From CAZTDD01 sp964612675 (GTDB lineage: Bacteria > Hinthialibacterota > Hinthialibacteria > Hinthialibacterales > JAKPRU01), in contig CAZTDD010000088.1 in the NCBI GenBank assembly GCA_964612675.1, positions 1 to 29,216 on the forward strand: a stretch of DNA of 29,216 nucleotides, written 5' to 3'. The notes below the pieces were generated by a model. That model was not told where the DNA came from and did no database searches. It worked only from the letters and a program-made list of their open reading frames with translations. The position numbers and the translations under genes were made by a program. Position 1 is the stretch's first letter; every line of letters starts with the position of its first letter. Shown one piece after another: positions 22,933 through 29,216 of the stretch.

Positions 22933-24843
22933 ATGCCGAGACAATCCAAGCCTATCCGCCGACCGAAAGTCGCTTTCTTCCTGATTTTCTTCCTCTGTGT
23001 CACAGGCCTCACAAACGCTGTCACTTTGACTCTGCCATTCGACGAACGTCCCGAGTGGGTAGAGCGAGATGGAATCGTCATGGCCGGAAGCTGGGAGCCG
23101 CTCTTGTTCCGTGTCCGCCGTGACGGCAGCGATGGATACACACCGACCGCCGAACAACGCGAAGCCTACCTTCGTGAACACAGCCCGGAAATGATCGGAA
23201 AGTTGAAAGACCTCGGTGTCAATTTCGTCATGATGCATTGTTACAAGGGTGCGGGTCTCGAAGCCGAAAGCGAGAGCATGCAAGACGCAGTCAAGTTCTC
23301 GAAAGTCTGCCACGATGCCGGTCTGCGTGTGGGTGTTTATAACTTCAGCGGGGCGTTCATTTGGGAACTGTTCTTTAAGGAAAAACCCGAGGCCGAGAAT
23401 TGGGTCGTCCTCGATGAAGAGGGAAAACCGGTCCAGTATGGCAGCGCGCCCTATCGGTATTACTGGAACCGCAACCATCCCGACGCACGGAACTTCTACA
23501 AGAACCTTGTCCGTTTCGCTATCGAAGAGATTGAGACCGACCTCGTTCATTTCGACAACTATTCGGTCGGTCCCGGCACGGACAAGGTCTCCGCTGAACG
23601 GTTTCGAGAATACCTACGTGAAACATTCACACCCAGAGAGCTCGAACAAGTAGAAATAAAGGACCTTGATTCGATCCAACCCCCTCTGTCTTCTCCGGAC
23701 AATTCTCTCTTGAAAAATGCGTGGCTGGATTTTTCCTGCCGGTCCTTGGCGGATTCGTATTATGAGTTGTCGCGATACGCGCGCAGTCTGCGGCCGGATA
23801 TTCTCGTCGAATGCAACCCGGGCGGCGTGCGGGATCGCATACGTCCGCCGGTCGATCACGGCAGACTGCTGCGCGGTGGCGAGGCGTTTTGGGACGAGGG
23901 ACGGCATCCGGGGTATCGCGACGGAAAACTCTCGACACGAATCCGCACCTACAAAGTCGCCCGGCGAATGAAAAATATGGCGTTTGCCTATTGTACGAAT
24001 CCGCTTGAAGCCGCCGAATCGATGGCGTTCAACCGCGACTGTCTGGGGTGTATTTGTTGGTTCGAGTATGCCGACCTCGTCGCAAAACCCGGTGTGGATG
24101 AACCGGTATCGACCGACCTGGCACCATTTGTCCGGTTCTTTCATGACCGACGCGATCTTTTGCGGGATACGGAGGTGATTGCCGACGTCGCGGTGTTGCG
24201 GAGTTTCCCCTCGCAGGTATTCGCCGATACCAAGTACGCACAATTGACAACGCAGGTCGAACAAACACTGATCGAAACCTGCGTGCCTTTTCAGATCTTG
24301 TACGATCATCAGCTGAACGATCTGACACGCTACCGGTGTCTGATTTTGGCGGGCTGTATCGCACTCTCGGACGAGCAGGTCTCTCAGATCCGCGATTATC
24401 TCGACTCCGGCGGCAGGGTTTGCGTCGTCGGCGGTGAGGCGGGTGCGTATGACGAATGGATGCGTCCGCGCAAAGAGTCTCCGTTCCCCGATCTTCCAAT
24501 CCTTGAGCATATCGAACCCGCAGACGTCTTTGTTGAGAAATTGGAAAGAAATCTGAAAGAGGGCTTTTCCCTTTCTGTAGATGCTCCGGTCGGTCTCTGT
24601 GCGGAATTAACCGAACAAGAGGACCGGAAGCTCGTCCATCTCGTCAATTATCGTATAGAAGAGACAATGAACAACGTGAGCGTTCGGGTTCGAATCGATC
24701 CGGAAGAAAGCGTGAAAGAGATCGTCACGTCAAGTCCGTCACGCAAAGAAGATTTACCACTCGATTTCGAAGTGCAAACCGGTTTCGTGAAATTCACCGT
24801 TCCTCAAATCGAAACATATGAGGTAATCCAGATAGGCTACTGA
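22933..24843 (+). CDS. Secreted TIM-barrel glycoside-hydrolase-like protein
   Basis: The protein has 636 residues with a Sec signal (basic start, hydrophobic 13-28, likely cleavage after LTNA). Residues about 45-370 look like a TIM barrel of a glycosidase: strand ends LGVNFVMMHCYKGAG, LRVGVYNFSGAF, DLVHFDNYSVGPG, DILVECNPGG and GGEAFWDEG offer acidic residues at the barrel mouth, but I cannot name the catalytic pair. Residues about 385-520 resemble the flavodoxin-like trimerisation domain of GH42 beta-galactosidases (FQILYDHQLNDLTRYRCLILAG, LDSGGRVCVVGGEAGAY). A short beta domain ends it. The substrate is unknown. The ribosome site is weak (GAGA-rich). The gene stands alone, just downstream of the MITE-like element. 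Confidence 0.7.
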   Translation: MPRQSKPIRRPKVAFFLIFFLCVTGLTNAVTLTLPFDERPEWVERDGIVMAGSWEPLLFRVRRDGSDGYTPTAEQREAYLREHSPEMIGKLKDLGVNFVMMHCYKGAGLEAESESMQDAVKFSKVCHDAGLRVGVYNFSGAFIWELFFKEKPEAENWVVLDEEGKPVQYGSAPYRYYWNRNHPDARNFYKNLVRFAIEEIETDLVHFDNYSVGPGTDKVSAERFREYLRETFTPRELEQVEIKDLDSIQPPLSSPDNSLLKNAWLDFSCRSLADSYYELSRYARSLRPDILVECNPGGVRDRIRPPVDHGRLLRGGEAFWDEGRHPGYRDGKLSTRIRTYKVARRMKNMAFAYCTNPLEAAESMAFNRDCLGCICWFEYADLVAKPGVDEPVSTDLAPFVRFFHDRRDLLRDTEVIADVAVLRSFPSQVFADTKYAQLTTQVEQTLIETCVPFQILYDHQLNDLTRYRCLILAGCIALSDEQVSQIRDYLDSGGRVCVVGGEAGAYDEWMRPRKESPFPDLPILEHIEPADVFVEKLERNLKEGFSLSVDAPVGLCAELTEQEDRKLVHLVNYRIEETMNNVSVRVRIDPEESVKEIVTSSPSRKEDLPLDFEVQTGFVKFTVPQIETYEVIQIGY

Positions 24844-24877
24844 ACAGCGAAGTGTGTATAATACAGCTATAAGTGAG

Positions 24878-24956
24878 CGTCATTGCGAGCGAAGCGAAGC
24901 AATCTCATTTTACAAACACAGAAAGAGTAGATCGCCACGCTTCGCTCGCGATGACG
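24878..24956. repeat. Palindromic dispersed repeat (CGTCATTGCGAGCGAAGCG type)
   Basis: The left arm (24878-24905) begins CGTCATTGCGAGCGAAGCGA and ends AGCAATCT; the inverse of the right arm (24929-24956) matches it in 24 of 28 positions. The 23-nt centre is AT-rich. Near-identical repeats are widespread in the intergenic regions of many bacterial genomes. Here it sits 34 nt past the glycosidase-like gene and 34 nt before a small gene, where its transcript would fold into a long hairpin. Confidence 0.85.
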
Positions 24957-24990
24957 GAGAATTGACCCACCAGCTCCCGGAGCCCTTGTA

Positions 24991-25110
24991 ATGATTGACA
25001 TGACCGAAACCGTCATCATGGTCGCAATTACCGCCGTCGTGCGGATCGTTCTCCCGTTTGTGATCCTCTACCTGGTCATGCGGTGGCTGATCGACCAGGT
25101 GTACCGATAA
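24991..25110 (+). CDS. 39-residue single-helix membrane protein, unknown function
   Basis: The reading frame encodes 39 residues, starting MIDMTETVIMVAITAVVRI, continuing with VLPFVILYLVMRWL and ending IDQVYR. Residues about 8-34 are almost wholly hydrophobic with one Arg in the middle, so it should span the membrane once with a short acidic start and basic end. GGAG lies 8 nt before the ATG, a good ribosome site. I do not recognise a family. It follows the palindromic repeat and converges on the DUF4091 gene, 21 nt away. Small size leaves some chance that it is accidental. Confidence 0.55.
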   Translation: MIDMTETVIMVAITAVVRIVLPFVILYLVMRWLIDQVYR

Positions 25111-25128
25111 ACGATACCCTGACCGATC
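25089..25128. terminator. Possible bidirectional terminator hairpin
   Basis: GATCGACCAGGTGTACCG (25089-25106) and CGATACCCTGACCGATC (25112-25128) are imperfect inverted copies, lying exactly between the convergent small membrane gene and the DUF4091 gene. The stem has mismatches and no strong T-run. Confidence 0.35.
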
Positions 25129-25131
25129 CAG

Positions 25132-26841
25132 TCAACGCTTCAAAATCTCCTCCGCCAACTTCTTTCGCAATTCCTGCAACACCTCTGAATCCGATTTCCA
25201 GCTGCCCCAGGTCGGCACTGCGCTCCGAACAATGTCGTCGACAACGTCCGCTCCGCCCCGCTGCTCCAACAATGCGAAATACTCGTAATCCTCCATCCCA
25301 TCGCGGAGGTTTTTCAATCGCACACTCGCCACCGGTCCCTCGATGCCCGCTTCATCGCCGGGATAGAACAAAAATCCGTCACCGTTCCATCGAATTCGAA
25401 ATCCCGGATCGTCCCACGGATTCCGCTTCGGACTCGACCAATATACGGTTGACCAATAAAGAAGACCTGTAACTCCGTACCGCCGATTCAGCCACGGCGC
25501 AATACGATAGCTGGTGACTGGAAAATCAATCTGCCAATACGGCGGGTTATCGTTTTTTACGTCATCATAATCCGGATGATATCGCGGTGCGGATTGAACG
25601 AGGGCCGAGTAACTCCACACGTCATCGCCTTGCTCCTGCACTCGTTTCACACTGGGCTCGTGAATGAAACCGAAAAGCGGACACCAAATATCAATCGCTT
25701 CATCCAGCGTCCCCCAGTCGGGATTTTGTGTGTATGGTTGTTCAACAACCAGGCATCGGATCTTCGGCTCCGCTTCTTTCACTAACGCTCCTAGATTCCG
25801 TACCCGCTCGTACGCTTCCGCATCGTTCGGCTCATCCAGCATGTATAGATACGCGCCTTCCTGCAGCCCTTTCCGCTCCAAATAGGCGTACCACGACCGA
25901 TAAAACTGAATCGCTTTGTCTCGGTCCACGCCCAATACATCGCGAAACGGCGCTCGGGGAATTTCGAAATTCGTAACATTGTATTTATCAACAAACTTCA
26001 TAATTTGTCGGTCGGTCTCTTCGTCAACCTCGATGCTTCCATCTTGCGAGATTTTAGGATGCAGACGTCGCGGGAGTGGAGGATTGATACGATGATCCGC
26101 CATCATCTCGATGTAGCGATCTTCAAGCAAATGATATTTTTCCGAATTTCGGTCCAATCCGTAATACGCCGCGACATAGTGAAATCCGCCGAAATGATTT
26201 TCGTGCGTCGGTCCGGCCGGAAGTGCGAAATCCCAGACTGTCAGCCGGACGGGAATCTCGACAGGATCGACTCTACGTGCCCACACTTTGACAGCCCCCT
26301 CATAAACTCCCGCAGCGGCATCGCTCGGAACACGCACGTCGATCCATATGGGCTGATGCTGCCCCTCCCACAAATCGAACTGCGCCGCACCGAATCGCGC
26401 ACCTTCCTGCTCCCGGTTTCGCCATCGCGCCGCAAGTGTTTCCTCGCGCGTATACGGATCGACAAACGGAACTAACGGATCGGTATAAAGATCCGGCGGA
26501 CAAGTCGCACGTGGTGCCGAATGCCGAAGAAGAACGTAAATCGCACGATGCAGAATGACGTTCTCCACGGGTATCTCTTTACCGTTCTTGGTGCGAAGCG
26601 GCGACATCTCGGCGTCCACACGATCCAGATTTCCATCGACGGCTGTGACAACAACCTGGAACGATTCCACTTCGCCTTTGGCGCAGAAAACTTCCGCTGT
26701 TGGTTCGCCGTCGACTTCCCCGGTTTTCGGTACACGGATTGATCCGGAAACGCTTTCCAGGTGGATGGAAGCGGCTCCGGATGGCAATGTGATTATGAGG
26801 CAGAGAATTGGTGTTATCGCACTCAGTTTCAGATTGAACAT
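25132..26841 (-). CDS. Secreted DUF4091 protein (GH123-like)
   Basis: The protein has 569 residues with a Sec signal (hydrophobic 8-24, likely cleavage after SGAA). Residues about 30-210 are beta-rich and precede a TIM-barrel domain, as in GH123 and DUF4091 proteins. The barrel has the acidic pair in YLYMLDEPNDAEAYERV, which corresponds in position to the Asp-Glu pair of GH123 N-acetyl-galactosaminidases. The C-terminal part has the DUF4091 pattern NGDGFLFYPGDEAGIEGPVASVRLKNLRDGMEDYEYF. It probably acts on an amino-sugar-containing glycan outside the cytoplasm, an inference from GH123. AAGGAG lies 7 nt before the start. It is divergent from the beta-helix gene, so the two may share a control region. 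Confidence 0.85.
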   Translation of the reverse strand: MFNLKLSAITPILCLIITLPSGAASIHLESVSGSIRVPKTGEVDGEPTAEVFCAKGEVESFQVVVTAVDGNLDRVDAEMSPLRTKNGKEIPVENVILHRAIYVLLRHSAPRATCPPDLYTDPLVPFVDPYTREETLAARWRNREQEGARFGAAQFDLWEGQHQPIWIDVRVPSDAAAGVYEGAVKVWARRVDPVEIPVRLTVWDFALPAGPTHENHFGGFHYVAAYYGLDRNSEKYHLLEDRYIEMMADHRINPPLPRRLHPKISQDGSIEVDEETDRQIMKFVDKYNVTNFEIPRAPFRDVLGVDRDKAIQFYRSWYAYLERKGLQEGAYLYMLDEPNDAEAYERVRNLGALVKEAEPKIRCLVVEQPYTQNPDWGTLDEAIDIWCPLFGFIHEPSVKRVQEQGDDVWSYSALVQSAPRYHPDYDDVKNDNPPYWQIDFPVTSYRIAPWLNRRYGVTGLLYWSTVYWSSPKRNPWDDPGFRIRWNGDGFLFYPGDEAGIEGPVASVRLKNLRDGMEDYEYFALLEQRGGADVVDDIVRSAVPTWGSWKSDSEVLQELRKKLAEEILKR

Positions 26842-27002
26842 TGTTCTTCTCCTTCACAAAGAAACCCTCTATAACATTAAGGATACCAAACCCGATTGCC
26901 GCCCGACAGGAGTTTCTATCCCAACCTCCAAGACTGGCCTTGATTGACTTCTCGACACGGGCAAGCCATCATGGGGGAAAACAACCCCTGGAGGAGGCGA
27001 AC

Positions 27003-29054
27003 ATGCGTAGACTGCAAGTGAGCGTGTTCTTATTGAGTTTTTTGACAATCACGTTTGGATGTGCGACGCAACAGAAGCAAGCAAAAGAAGAGATCCAGCC
27101 TGCGGGCATCGATTTATACGTGTCGGTGGATGGAAACGACAGCTGGTCCGGGAAACTGGCCGACCCCGCCCAGGGCGGAGCCGACGGACCTTTTGCCACG
27201 ATTGAGAGAGCGCGCGACGAGATTCGCAGCCTGAAGAGAGGCGGCACGCTGCTCGAACCGGTGACAGTCCACGTCCGCGACGGTCACTACCAACTCTCGG
27301 AACCGCTGACCTTCACGGCACAGGATTCCGGAACCGCCGACTGCCCCGTCACCTACGCTGCCTATCCGGGCGAATCGCCGGTAATCTGCGGCGGCCGGAA
27401 AATCACCGAGTGGTACCGGGGACTCGGAGGCGTGTGGAACGCGGAAGTCCCGGAAGTGAAAGAAGGCGACTGGGTATTCCGTCAACTCTTTGTCAACGGG
27501 GAACGGCGGCAGCGTGCCCGTATTCCAAATGAAGGCTTCTTCCAGGCGGACGGCGATATCTCCCTCGGCCCGCCGGCGCAATTCAACTACCGCGATAAAG
27601 ACATCCAGCCGCTCTGGGCCGGTCGAGGCGACGTCGAGATCGTCGCGCTTCAAAAATGGGCGGAGTTCCGAATGCAAATCCGTGGTATCGATCCTGTCAA
27701 ACGGGAGGTAACGCTCTCCGGCAAATGTGCCCCCTCGAATCGCGAAAAAAACGCCCGCTACTGGGTTGAGAACGCCGCTGAGGCGCTCGATGCCCCGGGC
27801 GAATGGTATCTGGATCGACGAACAGCGGTCGTATCTTACAAGCCCATGGCCGGTGAATCGCTGTCCGATTTCGAAGCCGCCGTGCCCGTAATCGGAACGC
27901 TGGTTCGACTCGACGGTGGCGAGGCCGGAGAGGAACCGGTGAGCTACATCCGGTTCGAAGGCCTCGAATTCCAACACGCAAGCTGGAGCCTACCCGAATC
28001 CGGCTATACCGACTTACAGGCAGCTCACGATATCCCGGCCGCATTCGAAGCAAACAATGCGCGGTTCTGCAGCGTCGAACGCTGCCGCTTCGCACATCTC
28101 GGCCGGTATGCTGTCCAGTTCGCAAACGGGTCGAAATACTGCCGTCTGGTCGGCAGTGAAATGACCGATCTCGGCGCGGGCGGCGTCAAAATCGGCGAAA
28201 CCGGACGTCCCGCGAACCCCGATAAAGTCACCAGCGGTATCCTGGTCGCGCACAACCATATTCACAACATTGGTATCGTTTATCCCGCAGCTGTCGGTGT
28301 GTGGATCGGCAACAATTCCGACATTCACGTCGCGCACAATCACATCCACGATACCTATTACACCGGTATCTCCGTCGGCTGGACCTGGGGCTACAACGAG
28401 AACAACAACACCGGGAATAACATCGTCGAATACAATCATGTCCATGATATCGGTCGCGGCATGTTGAGCGACATGGGTGGCATCTACACGCTCGGGATTC
28501 AACAGGGCTCCGCGATTCGCAACAATATTTTCCACGACGTCACTTCGTACGGGTATGGCGGATGGGGAATCTACACCGATGAGGGCAGCAGTCACATCGT
28601 CATCGAGAACAACCTGGCATACCGCTGCAAGAGCGCCAATTTCCACCAGCATTACGGACGCGAGAATATTATTCGAAATAACATTTTCGCATTTGGAAAA
28701 GAATATCAGATCATGCGTACCCGCATGGAGGATCATCTCTCATTCATTTTCGAGCAGAATATTGTGTATTGGGACAGTGGCGAACTGCTCGGGAGCAACT
28801 GGAAAGACGATAAGTACGAGATGGACCACAATATGTATTGGGACACGCGTGGGAAAGATTTCAAATTCTCCCAGTGGACCTTTGAGGAATGGCAGCAGCG
28901 CGGAATGGACACGCATTCCTTTATCATGGACCCGATATTTGTGAATCCATCGGAGAATAATTTCGAATTAAAGCCCGGCACACCAGTCTGGCGCATCGGA
29001 TTCAAGCCGATCGATTTCAGCACAGTCGGCCCCGACCCGACCATTCTACGATGA
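27003..29054 (+). CDS. GH141-like right-handed beta-helix lipoprotein
   Basis: The protein has 683 residues from the chosen start. A lipoprotein signal ends in TFGC (Cys20), followed by a polar linker and the opening DLYVSVDGNDSWSGKLADPA common to pectate-lyase-like beta-helix enzymes. The segments VHVRDGHYQLSEPLTFTAQDSG, CPVTYAAYPGESPVICGG, VFRQLFVNGERRQRARIPNEG and the helix coils LVAHNHIHNIG, HVAHNHIHDTYYTGISVGW, LSDMGGIYTLG, YGYGGWGIYTDEGSSHIVIENN resemble GH141 proteins (fucosidase or xylanase activities known in that family). Substrate is not certain. The frame is open back to 26841, but ATG at 27003 has AGGAGG 5 nt upstream and the signal begins there. Confidence 0.85.
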   Translation: MRRLQVSVFLLSFLTITFGCATQQKQAKEEIQPAGIDLYVSVDGNDSWSGKLADPAQGGADGPFATIERARDEIRSLKRGGTLLEPVTVHVRDGHYQLSEPLTFTAQDSGTADCPVTYAAYPGESPVICGGRKITEWYRGLGGVWNAEVPEVKEGDWVFRQLFVNGERRQRARIPNEGFFQADGDISLGPPAQFNYRDKDIQPLWAGRGDVEIVALQKWAEFRMQIRGIDPVKREVTLSGKCAPSNREKNARYWVENAAEALDAPGEWYLDRRTAVVSYKPMAGESLSDFEAAVPVIGTLVRLDGGEAGEEPVSYIRFEGLEFQHASWSLPESGYTDLQAAHDIPAAFEANNARFCSVERCRFAHLGRYAVQFANGSKYCRLVGSEMTDLGAGGVKIGETGRPANPDKVTSGILVAHNHIHNIGIVYPAAVGVWIGNNSDIHVAHNHIHDTYYTGISVGWTWGYNENNNTGNNIVEYNHVHDIGRGMLSDMGGIYTLGIQQGSAIRNNIFHDVTSYGYGGWGIYTDEGSSHIVIENNLAYRCKSANFHQHYGRENIIRNNIFAFGKEYQIMRTRMEDHLSFIFEQNIVYWDSGELLGSNWKDDKYEMDHNMYWDTRGKDFKFSQWTFEEWQQRGMDTHSFIMDPIFVNPSENNFELKPGTPVWRIGFKPIDFSTVGPDPTILR

Positions 29055-29129
29055 TTGCAGAAGTGGAAGCCGCGTCGGTAATTGAGGATTACGAGTGATT
29101 AGGAAGGGTAGGGTTCCCAAGGCGGTATC

Positions 29130-29216
29130 AAAACGCCGAGACTATGCGAAACAGCGCTTCGCCCCCAATCTTGATGGGACCGCAAAAAGTCGGGAGAGCT
29201 CTTCTCCCTCTCCCTC
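29130..29216. repeat. Partial copy of the CGCAAAAAGTC repeat, cut by the window edge
   Basis: CTTGATGGGACCGCAAAAAG (from about 29170) followed by TC matches the inner module at 15944-15965 and the left end of the element at 22687; it is followed by a CTCTCCC-rich stretch as in the first copy. The right part lies outside the window. Confidence 0.6.

Noticed and set aside
22909..23550. Long open frame on the minus strand (213 codons) inside the glycosidase-like gene
   Set aside because: It is the shadow of the plus-strand gene, with no start signal and no recognisable motif. The same holds for 23614-24510 and 28014-28736 on the minus strand.
23679..23698. CAACCCCCTCTGT inside the glycosidase-like gene, like the repeat module
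   Set aside because: Only about 13 bases match, the reading frame passes through without disturbance, and no inverted partner is nearby; probably chance.
1..29216. CRISPR arrays, tRNA or rRNA genes, integrases
   Set aside because: I found no regularly spaced direct repeats, no tRNA-like cloverleaf and no integrase or transposase motif in any frame.

Overview
The window comes from a bacterial chromosome of roughly even base composition (an impression, not a count). The gene content suggests an obligately or largely anaerobic bacterium that meets oxygen: desulfoferrodoxin, rubrerythrins, a flavodiiron protein with rubredoxin, cytochrome bd, and a ferredoxin-linked 2-oxoacid oxidoreductase. Secreted DUF4091 and beta-helix proteins, and dispersed palindromic repeats, are common in polysaccharide-degrading lineages such as Hydrogenedentota, Planctomycetota and Lentisphaerota. 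The sequence alone does not fix the taxon.

Region 1 (88-17564) is entirely on the minus strand. Read in transcription order it holds: a Fur/PerR-type regulator behind a promoter with a 21-bp Fur-like palindrome; a rubrerythrin-like protein overlapping its end; a further ferritin-like protein; thiol peroxidase with a terminator; ferritin; a two-subunit 2-oxoacid:ferredoxin oxidoreductase; another rubrerythrin-like protein; a ZIP metal transporter; rubredoxin (52 aa); flavodiiron protein; a DVU0298-type HEAT protein; cytochrome bd CydA and CydB; a TIGR02757 protein; an SO_0444-type metal permease with a fused HMA domain; rubrerythrin; desulfoferrodoxin with a strong terminator; and a DUF255 protein fused to a DsbD-alpha-like domain. 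This is a dense oxygen, peroxide and iron-handling island: peroxide and superoxide reduction, O2 reduction in the cytoplasm and at the membrane, iron storage, metal transport and a likely electron supply through ferredoxin and rubredoxin.

Region 2 (17729-22586) has an FGGY sugar kinase on the minus strand. Divergent from it is a plus-strand operon of a small ribbon-helix-helix protein with a CxxC motif followed by a zinc-type ABC importer (binding protein, ATPase, permease). The small protein is a candidate metal-responsive regulator of the importer.

Region 3 (22587-29216) holds three exported carbohydrate-active-looking proteins: a TIM-barrel hydrolase-like protein, a DUF4091 protein, and a GH141-like right-handed beta-helix lipoprotein. 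Also here is a 39-residue one-helix membrane protein. Dispersed inverted-repeat elements lie in this region and in region 1: one MITE-like element has a perfect 4-bp direct repeat at its borders, related modules lie near 15.9-16.1 kb and at the right edge, and a separate palindromic repeat lies at 24.88-24.96 kb.
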